From NCBI GenBank assembly GCA_963921195.1, contig OY992537.1, positions 173,431,021 through 173,495,020 of the forward strand: a stretch of DNA of 64,000 nucleotides. The letters run 5' to 3'. Position 1 is the first letter of the stretch, and the number at the start of each line of letters is the position of its first letter. Shown piece after piece: positions 32,387-45,200 of this stretch. A model generated the notes under the pieces. The model was given only the letters and a program-made list of their open reading frames with translations, had not been told where the DNA came from and did not search any database. Position numbers and translations under genes: made by a program. Source of the DNA: Pegoplata infirma. Taxonomy: Eukaryota > Arthropoda > Insecta > Diptera > Anthomyiidae.

Positions 32387-35300
32387 ATCTATATATATAA
32401 TTTCCCTATTTGTGTGTTCCTCTTTTTTTGTCTATCCAGAGCTTTTTGAAGCCCACTGATGAGATACAAAGCTGAAAATTGGCATGCATATAGTAAAACA
32501 TCTGGGGCAGATCCTAACGTAGCCGGATTTTCAATTTTTTGCCAGTGGGCGGAGAAATAAGCGGAAAAGTGGGCGTGGTAAAATTCAATTTTTTGACATT
32601 TTTGCTTAATTTTAAGCCCCCAAATGACTTAGGAAGCTGAAAATTTCTTAGAATATAGTCCTAACGATGGCGCATATCCCCAAGTAGTCGGTTTTAAAAT
32701 TTTCGCAATGTGGGCGGAGAATTGAGGGGAAAAGTGGCGTGGCAAAATTGGGATTTTTGAACATTTTTACTGCTTTTCAAGCCCCCAAATGACTTAGGAA
32801 GCGGAAAATTGCATAGCATTTAGTTCTAATAATGAAGCATATCCTGAAGTAATCGGACTTATATTTTTTAGACTGTGGAAGGAGAATTAAGAAAAAAATG
32901 GGGCGTGGCAAAATTGTGTTTTTTAATATTTTAACTAACTTGAAGACCCCATTGACCTATGAAGATGAAAATTTACATTTTTTGCTTATTTTAAAGTCCT
33001 CTAATGCCTTAGGAAGCTGAAATTTCCTAGCATATAGTCCTATCGATGAAGCATATCCTGAAGTAGTCGAATTTTAAATTTTTGGACTGTGGGCGGAGAT
33101 TTTTTTTTTTTTTTTTTGGAAGGAAAATGGGGAATGGACGAAATAGGGATTTTTAATATTTTAACTTATTTTGAAGCCCCCAAAGGAAGCGAAAATGGAT
33201 AGCGTATAGTCCTAACGATGTAGTATATCCTGAAGTAATCGGATTTAAAATTTCTCGACTGTGGACGGAGAATTAAAAGATAAAAGAGCGTGGGAAAAAT
33301 TGGGTTTTTTAATATTTTAACTAATTTGAAGACCTTAAATGACTTAGGAAGATGAAAATTGGCATGTATATAGAAGGTTTCATGGGGAAGATCAACACGA
33401 ACCTGGATTTTTGATATCCAGTGTATGGGTGGAGAATAAGAAGGGCAAAAGGCGTGGTAAATTTATTTCCATCTATTTTCTGAATATATATTTTATTTTC
33501 TTTGTGTTTCTCTTATTTTTTGTGTATCCAGCGCCTTTTGAATCTCATTGATGGACTTAAAAGCTTAAAATTGGCATGTATATAGTAAAACACCAGGGAC
33601 AGATTCTTACGAAGCCGGATTTTTTGCCTGTGGGCGGCGAATTACAAGAAAAAGGGGACTTGGCAAAATTATTTTTTTTTAACATTTTAGAGTATTTTTA
33701 AGCTCCGCCCCAATGAATTAGGAAGCTGAAAATCCCTAACATGTAGTCCTAACTATTAAGCATATTCTAAAGTAGTCCGATTTAACATTTTTTGGAATGT
33801 AGACGGAGAGTTAAGGGGAAAAAGGGGTAAGGCAATATTGTGTTTTATTTTTTTTAATTTAACTAACTTTAAATCCCTAATGACCTACGCAGCCGAAAAT
33901 TGGCCAGCATATTGTCCTGACACTGGACCATATCCAAAAGTAGTCAGACTTAAAATTTTTGGACTGTGGACGGACAATTAAGAGGGAAACGGGCGTGGAT
34001 ACGAGTCATGCGCGGGTACAAGGGGGGGGGGGGAAAGGGGAAATTTCCGCCCCACACCAAATTTCAAAAAGAAAAAAAAGAGGAAAAAAAAAGAAAAAAA
34101 AAAAAAGGAAGAAAAAGGAGGCAAAAAAAAAGAAAGAAGGAAGAAAGAAATTTTCGAAAAAAATTTCCGAACGAAAATTATCTCGAAATCCGAAAATTTT
34201 TCATAGAAAAAATCTGAAAGTTTTTATAGGGAAAATTTTTAAATTTTTAAAGGAAAAAATGTGATTCAATCTGAAAATTTTCTGTGAAAAAATATATGTC
34301 AATCTTATTAAGAATTTTGGTATCTTTTAATAGTACTTATATTTTGAGAATTTTTCTACAAAAATCCCTAAAAGAAAATATTTAAGGATTGAAAAATGTT
34401 TCTTTGTAAAAAATCTTAAACTTTTTCTAACGAAAAAATGTGTCGGAGTTCGAGACTTATTCTATAGCAAAGAGGTCTTAGAATCTGCGACTTATTCTAT
34501 ATTAAAAAGGTCTCAGATTCTGAGACTTTTTTTATAGAAAATGTGCAGAAAAACTCTATTACTTTTCACATTCTCAAAAATTTTCTTTTTCGGATTTTTG
34601 TAGAAGAATTCCCAAATTCTAAAAGTCTCAGAATCTGAGTATATTTCTATGGGTCTTAAAATTTGAGACTTATTTATGGGAAAAAGGTCGCAAAATCTAA
34701 TACTTTTTTGAAAAAAAAAAAAGGTATAAGAATCTGAGATTTTTTCGAAATGAAAAAGTTATAAGAATCTGAGACTTTTTCTATGGGAAAAGGAAAACAA
34801 AAAAAAAAAACAAATCTCAGAATCAGAGACTTTTTTCACCAAAAAAAAGGTCTAAGAATCTGAGACTTTTTCTTTAGGAAAAAGATCTGAGAATTTGAAA
34901 CTGTTTCTTTAGGAAAAAAATCTCAGAATCTGAAACTTTTTCTACAGAAAAAAAGTCTCAATATATTATTTTTTTTAGTATGAAGCAAATGTACTAACCT
35001 GAGACCTTTTCTATAAGAAAAATATATTAAAAATGCTTTAAATTATGAGATACTTTCTATAAAAGGTTTCAGAATCCAAGACTTTTTTGTGGAAAAAAGT
35101 TCTTAGAATCTGAAAATTTTTCTATACAAAAAAAATTTCAGATTTTGAGACATTTTTTGTAAAGAAGAAGTCTTAGATTTTGACTTTTTATATGTCAAAT
35201 GTGTTAGAATCTGAGACTTTTTCTATGTTTATGAAAATGTACAATTTTCTTTTTAGACAAATTAAAAAAAAAAAATATTTACACAAAATACTTATGATCA

Positions 35301-35963
35301 TGAAAAAACAAACCTTCTTCAGAAAAAACTTTTGAATTTAATTCAAAAGTTGTACCCGCCACTGATAGGAGTATAGTACTAACGATGGAGCTTATCCTAA
35401 AGTAGTCAGATTTAAAAATTTTGGAATATGGACGGAGAATCGTGGAAAAATTATGTTTTCACATCTTACCTAATTTTGAAGACACCTTATGACCTTGAAA
35501 GATAAAAATTGGGATGCATATGGTACGGACTATGGCAAAGATCAACACTGACCTGGATATCCAGTGAAAGGGCGGAGAATTATAAGGAAAAATGTATGTG
35601 AAAAAATTGTGCTTTTTAACATTTTAGCTAATTTTAAAACCTTTCATGACTAAGAAAGATACAAATTTCCATGTATATAGGAGTGACCATGGGACATATC
35701 CACACGATAGATTTTTGATATCCGGTTTAAGAACGGAGAGACGAAATGGGCGTGCTAAATTTAGTTCTAAAATTTTATCAATAAAACCTTTTATACTCAT
35801 TATTTTTTTTTTCCAGTTTTGGAAATATATTAATGTAACTCAATGTAGCAATAAATAATTTTTGAAGCACAAACCTAATTTTTTATAAAGTTTGGTAAAA
35901 AATTAGAATTATTGAGAAAAGTGATTTGGTGTTCCGCCTGGCAGGGACAGGCTATTCGACTAG
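32387..35963. mobile_element. Large foldback, left arm (built of ~180-bp direct repeats)
   Basis: Bases 32387-35963 are inverted at 38345-41736. The outermost sequence is ATCTATATATATAATTTCCC; the innermost is the GGCAGGGACAGGCTATTCGA block ending CTAG. The arm consists of diverged direct repeats of roughly 175-190 bp, each with AATGACTTAGGAAGCTGAAA, GGACTGTGGGCGGAGAATTA and GGGCGTGGCAAAATT-type blocks. The arrangement (long terminal repeats made of shorter tandem repeats) recalls foldback elements such as FB or Galileo, but I cannot assign a family. A hAT-like element (34007-35364) interrupts it. Confidence 0.8.
34007..35364. mobile_element. hAT-like element with satellite-like interior
   Basis: Right end (reverse) CAGTGGCGGGTACAACTTTT, left end CATGCGCGGGTACAA; flanking 8-mers ATACGAGT (33999-34006) and ATAGGAGT (35365-35372) differ at one base. 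The opposite foldback arm shows the site without the insertion (GGATACGAGTATATTACTAA, complement near 40155-40175). The interior 34430-35230 is a degenerate array of TCTCAGAATCTGAGAC and TTTTTCTATAGG-type units, i.e. the 35-bp family. The 101- and 83-aa lysine-rich plus frames at 33959-34264 arise from a purine run. Confidence 0.85.
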
Positions 35964-36345
35964 TTTTTAATAATTTGCTAAGTCCCGAAAAAATTCCGAA
36001 GAATGCAATAAAAACTCTTCTAATTGATAATGTATCCAATCTTTGGTAAAATAATTTCTAATTTCACGTTTAAAATTCCTAAAAAATTTACCAGATTTTA
36101 TCTAATTATATAAAAATTTATCTAATTTTAACAGATAAGATATGATTTAATACAATTAGATAGACCCATTTTTGGGATCAAACTTAATCAAATTTGATAT
36201 TATTTTATCAAAAATAATAGAATTTGATATAATCGTATAATATTCGATCCGCCAATTTTCGGATCAAAATTAATATGGATTTACATAAAAGCATATCTGT
36301 TCATATATAATTAAATATTGCGTCATATAACTTTTTTTTATTCGG
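35964..36345 (+). mobile_element. 3' fragment of the CCCGAG element at a foldback junction
   Basis: It matches the last ~380 bp of 29822-32160 (from TTTTTAATAATTTGCTAAGT to the CTTTTTTTTATTCGG end) and abuts a reverse copy at 36346. The left boundary coincides exactly with the inner end of the foldback arm. Confidence 0.75.
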
Positions 36346-37238
36346 CCCGAATATCTTATCTGTTAAAATTAGATACATTTTTATATAATAAGATAAAATT
36401 TGGTTAAATTTTTTGGAATTTTAAACGTGAAATTAAAAATTATTTTATCAGATTGGGTACATCATCAATTAGAAGAGTTTTTATTGCATTCTTCGGAATT
36501 TTTTAGGGACTTAGCAAATTATTAAAAATTTGTCAATTTGTTTTTCTAAAATCAGTTTTAAGGATTAAAAAAAATATTTGTGTCTTAGAAAATTTAAAAA
36601 CATTTTTTCGGAACTAAAAAATTTTTCAAAAGAATAAAATTTTTCCTAAAAACATTTTCAATGATTTTTTACTCCAAAAAAAAATTTGCCAAAAAAATTT
36701 GTATCCGGGACTTTGGAAAATTTTCATAAAATTGTTTAGGACTTGAAAATTTTTTTAATTGTCCGGGAAAATTTTTAAATTTTTTTTCGGGATATAATTA
36801 TAAATAAAATCATATATCGTTTTATCTGCCATATCTAAAAATTCCCGACCTTATATGTCATATCTAATTTCACATAGATCGGTATATACAGTGTATCACA
36901 AAAGTATTTTGCCTATGCAAAATATAACGAAATTTAATAAAACAACGCTATAAAAAAATATTTATTTTTAAAAATAAATATATGTTTTATTGCATATTAA
37001 ATAAGAGAATATTAAACTTTAATTCTGTATTTTTAAACACTTCATTTTAATTTTTCATCCATTAGATTTTTAAGAAAATATCAAATTGTCACTGATTTTT
37101 CAGCTCACAAAAGTATTTTGCTTTTTTAATTTTACTATATAATTTTTTTAATTTAATAAAAAAAAAATACAATTTTAATATTTTGAATGGTATTTATTGT
37201 TAGCCAGAACTAATTCCAGACATCTGGGCATTGATTCC

Positions 37239-37705
37239 ATTAAATTCAAAAAATTTTGAATATATATTTTGTACCATTCTATTTCCGATGCTTGTTTAAA
37301 AGTAGTTTTTATTGAAATGATGTGTTACATGATTTTTTCGACCAAATGAGCCCAAAGATTTTCGAAAGGATTCGTGTCCGTACTTAGTGGTGGTGTTGCC
37401 AGATGTTTGGTGTTGTATAAACACCACTTTTTAACGTCAAAAGTTGTATGTTTTGGCTCATTATCACGTTGAAAGTAAAAACCACTTCGCAATAGCCCCA
37501 TTTGTTCAGCACTGTCATGTTAATTTTTCCTTAAAAAGGATAAATCTCTACATGACTACTCATAGTTTCATCAATAAACACCAACTGACCCATTTCAAGG
37601 CCGACATACAGCTCTACACCACCAGAGAACCACCTTCATGTACAGTTAATCTAATATTTTTTATATTTAAGGATTTATTTGGCTTTCGCAAGACCATACG
37701 TCGTC
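37239..37705 (-). pseudogene. Tc1-type transposase fragment, antisense copy
   Basis: On the minus strand this carries the C-terminal half of a Tc1-like DDE transposase: a NPFENLW-like block near 37350, DNEPKHT near 37457 and HGGGSLMVW-type sequence near 37620. It is an inverted duplicate of 37783-38257 with an ~80-bp loop between. Reading frame is broken repeatedly. It is adjacent to the left terminal repeat of the 13.6-kb element, as expected for its own transposase read towards that end. Confidence 0.8.
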
Positions 37706-38275
37706 CATCTGACCCAATAAAGTTTTGGAAAACTCAAATGTGCAGTGACGAAACCAAATTCAACATTTTTGGGTGTAAAGAAGGACGTATGGTCTTGCGA
37801 AAGTCAAATTAGTCGTTAAATATAAAAAATATAAAATCAACAGTAAAACATGGTGGTGGTTCTCTGATGGTTTGGGAATTTATGTCGGCCTTGAAATGGG
37901 CCAGTTGGTGTTTATTGATAAAACCGTGGATAGTCAAGTAGAGATTTACCCTTTATGAGGAAAAATTAACATGCCAGTGCTGAATAAATGGGGCTATCGC
38001 GAAATGGGTTTTACTTCCATTGTGATAATGAGCCAAAACACACAGTTTTTGACTTTAAGAAAAGGTTTTTATACAACTGGCAACACCACCCCAAAGTCCC
38101 GACATGAATCCTTTCGAAAATCTTTGGGCTCATTTGGACGAAAAAATTCTGTAGCACAACATTTCAATAAAAACTACTTTAAAACAAGCATCGGTACTAG
38201 AATGGTACAAAATACCTATTCAAAAATTTTTGAATTTAGTGGAATCAATGCCCACACACAAAAAAAACTTCGATG
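37706..38275 (+). pseudogene. Tc1-type transposase fragment, sense copy
   Basis: The plus strand encodes, across frameshifts, the three DDE signature regions: CSDETKFNIFG (37742-37774, first catalytic D), HGGGSLMVWEF near 37850, HCDNEPKHT near 38019-38045 (second D) and DMNPFENLWAHLDE near 38102-38143 (third acidic residue E). A normal protein of this family is about 340 residues; only the catalytic half is present and at least two frameshifts separate the blocks. With its antisense twin it forms a hairpin with arms of ~470 bp. Not functional. Confidence 0.88.
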
Positions 38276-38344
38276 TAATATTGCCTAAACTGGCAAAGGT
38301 ATTTTCTTTTTGTATGAAATTAAAAAAAATGGTTTTATTACCTA

Positions 38345-41300
38345 CTAGTCGAATAGCCTGTCCCTGCCAGGCGGAACACCAAATCACCTTTCTCAATAAT
38401 TCTAATTTTTTACCAAACTTTATAAAAAAATTATGTTTGTGCTTCAAAAATTTAATATTGCTAGATTGAGTTATATCAATATATTTCCCAAACTGGAATA
38501 CAATTTTATGAGTATAAAAGGCTGGATTACTCAATGCTCCGTTATAAAATAACTCTCCGTTAAATTTAACTTTTTCATACAAATTTTGACTAAGGCTCCG
38601 TTAAATCGGCAGGTAGCAGCTAACTTTTCATTGAGTAATCCGCCCTTAGTCATGAAGGGTTTTAAAATTAGATAAAATGTTTTTTTTTTTTCACTTAAAT
38701 TTTTCCTTATAATTCTCCGTACACAGTTGACATCATAAGGATATGATCCATTGTCAATACTTTATGCTTTACATTTTTCAGCTTCCTTAGTCAATAGGGA
38801 TTTCAGAAATAGTTTAAATGTTTAAAAACTAAATTTCGCCGTCTTCCACCACTCCCCTGTCTTAGAGGCCGAAAATCCGGTTACGTTACAGATTATATAT
38901 ATAAACTAAACAAAATTCACAACGGATTTTTTGTATCTCCGCCCTTTCACTGGATATCCAGGTCAGAGTTATCTTTGCCATAGTCCGTACCATATGCGTC
39001 ACAATTTTCATCTTTCAAGGTCATAAGGTGACTTTAAAATTAGGTAAGATGTAAAAACATAATTTTTCCATGCCCATTTCTTCTCTTAATTCTCCGTCCA
39101 TATTCCAAATTTTTTAAATCTGACTACTTTAGGATGAGCTCCACACTCAAAATAATTACTCTGTTAAATACTCAGTAAAATGACTGTAATCTCAATTCGA
39201 CAGATATTTGACAAAGTTATCTGTCGAAATACAGATTTTAGGAAAATACTTTGTATTTTCTTGTGACCAAAAAACAAAATTTTATCTGTAATTTTACTTC
39301 TTTCTTTGTAATCTCTATTTTCAGAACATAAATAGGGTTTTTTTGTTAAAATAGAGATTTTAGAAAAATACTTTGTTTTTTTCTAGTAACCAAAATACTA
39401 AATTTCATCTGTAATTTTACTATTGCTCTGTAATACGGTTTTCAAATTTAAATCTCTTGAAAAAACTTCCAAGTATTTCCACCCCTCTTTAAAAAGCGTC
39501 TTAAATTACAATAAAAGATGCTAAATTTTACGAGGTGTAGTGCAAAATTGAAGGACTCGTAATTTCACAAAAATAAAAAAAGCAAAATTACAATTTGGAA
39601 GCATTAAATCGGGCAAATTTACACGATGGCATTTCCAACACAACTTGCACATTAAGAAATTTATCAGGAATCAAATAGTGACCGTTGTGTAAAAGCCATA
39701 TCAAGCGCATTAAAAAGATATATAAGAAAGTCAAGGCATTCTTAAATGATTTCCCTTTAATTTTATAAAAGTGTTTACTGGAATGACCCCGCTCAAATGT
39801 GAAACTGAAAATGGAAGTTTATGGAAAAAAAAAACGTGAGAACATCCAGCGAGTTTATAAATAAATACTTCAAAGTTAAACATTCGCGTGCGAAAGCATT
39901 TAAATGATAGCATTTGCCTTTATTTTGTGTCAAGGTATTACTATCCATGCTTCTTGGTAAAATTCTGGTATTTATTTTACAATATTTTACAGAAAATTCT
40001 GTAAATCTACAGCTTTTTTTATCGAAATCATTTCACAGAGTTTTCTTTGTAAAATAGCAAAAAATCTTGCTGGTTGGAAATCTATGGTATTTTCTGCTGG
40101 CTCAGCAGAGTATCTTTGTATTTTAACAGAGTGATTATTTTGAGTGCATCGTTAGTAATATACTCGTATCCACGCCCCTTTTCCCTCTTAATTCTCCGTT
40201 GACAGTCCTGACTACTTTAGAATATGCTCCATTGTCAGGACAATATGCTTGCCTATTTTCGGCTGCGTAGGTCATTAGGGCTTTAAAGTTAGTTAAATTA
40301 AAAAAATAAAACATTGCCTTGCCCCTTTTTCCTCTCAACTCTCCGTCTACATTCCAAATATGTTAAATCGGACTACTTTATAATATGCTTCATAGTTAGA
40401 ACTGTTAGGGATTTTCAGCCTCCTAATTCAATAATAAAAATACTCTAAAATGTTAAAAAAAAAAATAATTTTCCCAAGTCCCCTTTTTCTCGTAATTCGC
40501 CGCCCACAGGCAAAAAATCCGGGTTCGTAATAATCTGTCCCTGGTGTTTAACTATATACATGCCAATTTTAAGCTTTTAAGCTTATCAATGAGATCCAAA
40601 AGGCGCTGGATACATAAAAAATAAGAGAAACCAACAAAAAAAAAAAAATTATATACACAGAAAATAGATGGAAATAAACTTACCACGCCCCTTTGCCATT
40701 CTTATTCTCCACCCATACACTGGATATCAAAATTCCAGGTTCGTGTTGATCTTCCCCATGAAATCTACTACATACGTGCCAATTTTCATCTTCCTAAGTC
40801 ATTGGGGGTCTTTCAATTAGTTAAAATATTTAAAAAACCCATTTTTTCCACTCTTTTTTATCTTTTAATTCTCCATCTACAGTCGAGAAATCTTAAATCC
40901 GATTACTTCAGGATATACTACATCGTTTGGACTATACGCTTGGCATTTTCCGCTTCCTTTGGGGGCTTCAAAAGAAGTTAACATGTTAAAAGTCCCAATT
41001 TTGTCACTCCCCATTTTCCTTTCAATTCTACGCTCACAGTCCAAAAATTTAAAATTCGACTACTTTAGAATATGCTTAATCGATAGGACTATATGTTAGG
41101 AAATTGTCAGCTTCCTAAGTCATTAGAGGACTTTAAAATAAGCAAAAACGTAAATTTTCATCTTCATAGGTCATTGGGGGTCTTCAAATTAGTTAAAATA
41201 TTAAAAATCACAATTTTGCCACGCCCATTTTTTCTCTTAATTCTCCTTCCACAGTCAAAAAATTTAAATCCGATTACTTCAGGATATGCTTCATTGTAAG

Positions 41301-41736
41301 AACGAAATGCTATGCAATTTTCCGCTTCCTAAGTCATTTGGGGGCTTTAAAAGAAGTAAAAATGTTAAAAAATCCCAATTTTGCCACGGCACTTTTCCCC
41401 TCAATTCTCCGCCCACATTGCGAAAATCTTAAATCCGACTTGGGGATATGCGCCATCGTTAGGACTATATTCTAGGAAATTTTCAGCTTCCTAAGTCATT
41501 TGGGGGCTTTAAATTAAGCAAAAATGTAAAAAAATTTAATTTTGCCACGCCCACTTTTCCGCTTATTTCTCCGCCCACAGGCAAAAAATGGAAAATCCGG
41601 CTACGTTAGGATCTGCCTCAGGTCTTTTACTATATGCATGCCAATTTTCAGCTTTGTAGCTCATCACTGGGCTTCAAAAAGCTCTGGATAGACAAAAAAA
41701 GAGGAACACACAAATAGGGAAATTATATATATAGAT
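38345..41736. mobile_element. Large foldback, right arm
   Basis: Inverted copy of 32387-35963. Distinctive blocks such as GCTACGTTAGGATCTGCC, CTAAGTCATTTGGGGGCTTT and CCACGCCCACTTTTCC appear in reverse order. The arm ends GGGAAATTATATATATAGAT at 41736. It lacks the hAT-like insertion of the left arm but carries a CA-flanked TIR element at 39144-40146, so the arms have diverged by independent insertions. This arm lies inside the Tc1 boundaries while the left arm lies outside them. Confidence 0.85.
39144..40146. mobile_element. 1.0-kb CACTCAAAATAATTACTCTG element, CA duplication
   Basis: Ends CACTCAAAATAATTACTCTG and AGAGTGATTATTTTGAGTG, flanked by CA (39142-39143, 40147-40148). The left foldback arm shows the uninterrupted site ACTAACGATGGAGCTTATCC (about 35377-35396, reverse relation). 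The interior has CATTTGCCTTTATTTTGTGT and CTTGCTGGTTGGAAATCTAT, shared with 54505-56237 and 60800-62637. No transposase frame. Confidence 0.85.
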
Positions 41737-42251
41737 AAGCATGGGTAGTATTTCACCTAAAAACAAAGTTGTTTTTACATGTGCTGAAAAGGAAACATCT
41801 TCGAAATTTGTTTGACATAATTTTTATTTTGAAAACAATTTAAAAAATAATTTTTTTAAAACATCAATCAAGAAAATTATGAAATACACAAAAAATCTGC
41901 TAGAATGGTAAGTTTTTTGTATAAATTATAATCTGGTTTGGTTTTGATATATTTTATTTTCAGATTACGTGTATTCAATGAACACGAGAGTCAATATGCC
42001 TTTACAAAAAAAAAAAAACCTCTTCCTTGGAAGTCCACTAGGCGAAGATGACAAAGAAACGAAATTTTCTGAAATCCAATTAAAACAACCATCACAACAC
42101 ACAGCACGTTTTTTATTGAAAATTACAAATGAACTCCTCCCTTTGGCTATGGTTTTGTTAAATTGCATCATCAAATTTCCAAATGGTACAGAATAGGTAA
42201 AGAAAAGTGTAAATGCACGTTAAATTTTTAATATTGTATTTGTACGTTGGA
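41737..42251 (+). pseudogene. Exon-like sequence with splice-type signals, unidentified
   Basis: A consensus donor GGTAAGTTTT at about 41908 is followed 55-60 bp later by TATTTTATTTTCAG ending 41963, the size and form of a short fly intron. The following segment has a 75-codon frame (41969-42196) with no recognisable domain, closed by TAG immediately before a possible donor GTAAAG. A matching acceptor TTTTTATATTCCAG lies at 49571-49584 beyond the satellite. In the alternative frame the segment is open only to an A12 run, so a frameshift there is possible. I cannot name a protein; this may be a captured or dead gene piece, or chance. Confidence 0.3.
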
Positions 42252-45200
42252 AGTCTCAGATTCTGATGATTTTGTCTTATCAAAAATGCCTGTGATACTG
42301 AGACAAATTTCTTATGGAAAAATTTAAGCTGTCTCAGAATCTGTGACTTTCTATAGAAAAACTGCCTTAGAATCTGAGACTTTTTCTATAGAAAAACAGT
42401 CTCAGAATCTGAGACTTTTTCTATAGAAAAACTGTCTCAGAATCTGAGACTTTTTCTATAGAAAAACTGTCTCCGAATCTGAGACTTTCTATAGAAAAAC
42501 TGGACTTTTTCTATAGAAAAACTGTCTCAGAATCTGAGTCTTTTTCTATAGAAAAACTGTCTCAGAATCTGAGACTTTTTCTATAGAAAAACTGTCTCAG
42601 AATCTGAGACTTTTTCTATAGAAAAACTGTCTCAGAATCTGAGACTTTTTCTATAGAAAAACTGTCTCAGAATCTGAGACTTTTTCTATAGAAAAACTGT
42701 CTCAGAATCTGAGACTTTTTCTATAGAAAAACTGTCTCAGAATCTGAGACTTTTTCTATAGAAAAACTGTCTCAGAATCTGAGACTTTTTCTATAGAAAA
42801 ACTGTCTCAGAATCTGAGACTTTTTCTATAGAAAAACTGTCTCAGAATCTGAGACTTTTTCTATAGAAAAACTGTCTCAGAATCTGAGACTTTTTCTATA
42901 GAAAAACTGTCTCAGAATCTGAGACTTTTTCTATAGAAAAACTGTCTCAGAATCTGAGACTTTTTCTATAGAAAAACTGTCTCAGAATCTGAGACTTTTT
43001 CTATAGAAAAACTGTCTCAGAATCTGAGACTTTTTCTATAGAAAAACTGTCTCAGAATCTGAGACTTTTTCTATAGAAAAACTGTCTCAGAATCTGAGAC
43101 TTTTTCTATAGAAAAACTGTCTCAGAATCTGAGACTTTTTCTATAGAAAAACTGTCTCAGAATCTGAGACTTTTTCTATAGAAAAACTGTCTCAGAATCT
43201 GAGACTTTTTCTATAGAAAAACTGTCTCAGAATCTGAGACTTTTTCTATAGAAAAACTGTCTCAGAATCTGAGACTTTTTCTATAGAAAAACTGTCTCAG
43301 AATCTGAGACTTTTTCTATAGAAAAACTGTCTCAGAATCTGAGACTTTTTCTATAGAAAAATTGTCTCAGAATCTGAGACTTTTTCTAAAGAAAAACTGT
43401 CTCAGAATCTGAGACTTTTTCTATAGAAAAACTGTCTCAGAATCTGAGACTTTTTCTAAAGAAAAACTGTCTCAGAGTCTGAGACTTTTTCTAAAGAAAA
43501 ACTGTCTCAGAATCTGAGACTTTTTCTAAAGAAAAACTGTCTCAGAATCTGACACTTTTTCTATAGAAAAACTGTCTCAGAATCTGAGACTTTTTCTAAA
43601 GAAAAACTGTCTCAGAATCTGAGACTTTTTCTATAGAAAAACTGTCTCAGAATCTGAGACTTTTTCTATAGAAAAATTGTCTCAGAATCTGAGACTTTTT
43701 CTATAGAAAAACTGTCTCAGAATCTGAGACTTTTTCTATAGAAAAACTGTCTCAGAATCTGAGACTTTTTCTATAGAAAAACTGTCTCAGAATCTGAGAC
43801 TTTTTCTATAGAAAAACTGTCTCAGAATCTGAGACTTTTTCTATAGAAAAACTGTCTCAGAATCTGAGACTTTTTCTATAGAAAAACTGTCTCAGAATCT
43901 GAGACTTTTTCTATAGAAAAACTGTCTCAGAATCTGAGACTTTTTCTATAGAAAAACTGTCTCAGAATCTGAGACTTTTTCTATAGAAAAACTGTCTCAG
44001 AATCTGAGACTTTTTCTATAGAAAAACTGTCTCAGAATCTGAGACTTTTTCTATAGAAAAACTGTCTCAGAATCTGAGACTTTTTCTATAGAAAAACTGT
44101 CTCAGAATCTGAGACTTTTTCTATAGAAAAACTGTATCAGAATCTGAGACTTTTTCTATAGAAAAACTGTCTCAGAATCTGAGACTTTTTCTATAGAAAA
44201 ACTGTCTCAGAATCTGAGACTTTTTCTATAGAAAAACTGTCTCAGAATCTGAGACTTTTTCTATAGAAAAACTGTCTCAGAATCTGAGACTTTTTCTATA
44301 GAAAAACTGTCTCAGAATCTGAGACTTTTTCTATAGAAAAACTGTCTCAGAATCTGAGACTTTTTCTATAGAAAAACTGTCTCAGAATCTGAGACTTTTT
44401 CTATAGAAAAACTGTCTCAGAATCTGAGACTTTTTCTATAGAAAAACTGTCTCAGAATCTGAGACTTTTTCTATAGAAAAACTGTCTCAGAATCTGAGAC
44501 TTTTTCTATAGAAAAACTGTCTCAGAATCTGAGACTTTTTCTATAGAAAAACTGTCTCAGAATCTGAGACTTTTTCTATAGAAAAACTGTCTCAGAATCT
44601 GAGACTTTTTCTATAGAAAAACTGTCTCAGAATCTGAGACTTTTTCTATAGAAAAACTGTCTCAGAATCTGAGACTTTTTCTATAGAAAAACTGTCTCAG
44701 AATCTGAGACTTTTTCTATAGAAAAACTGTCTCAGAATCTGAGACTTTTTCTATAGAAAAACTGTCTCAGAATCTGAGACTTTTTCTATAGAAAAACTGT
44801 CTCAGAATCTGAGACTTTTTCTATAGAAAAACTGTCTCAGAATCTGAGACTTTTTCTATAGAAAAACTGTCTCAGAATCTGAGACTTTTTCTATAGAAAA
44901 ACTGTCTCAGAATCTGAGACTTTTTCTATAGAAAAACTGTCTCAGAATCTGAGACTTTTTCTATAGAAAAACTGTCTCAGAATCTGAGACTTTTTCTATA
45001 GAAAAACTGTCTCAGAATCTGAGACTTTTTCTATAGAAAAACTGTCTCAGAATCTGAGACTTTTTCTATAGAAAAACTGTCTCAGAATCTGAGACTTTTT
45101 CTATAGAAAAACTGTCTCAGAATCTGAGACTTTTTCTATAGAAAAACTGTCTCAGAATCTGAGACTTTTTCTATAGAAAAACTGTCTCAGAATCTGAGAC

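Noticed and set aside
33959..34264. Lysine-rich 101-aa protein
   Set aside because: It is the translation of a purine-rich run (GGGG, AAAA, AAGAAAG) at the start of a hAT-like element.
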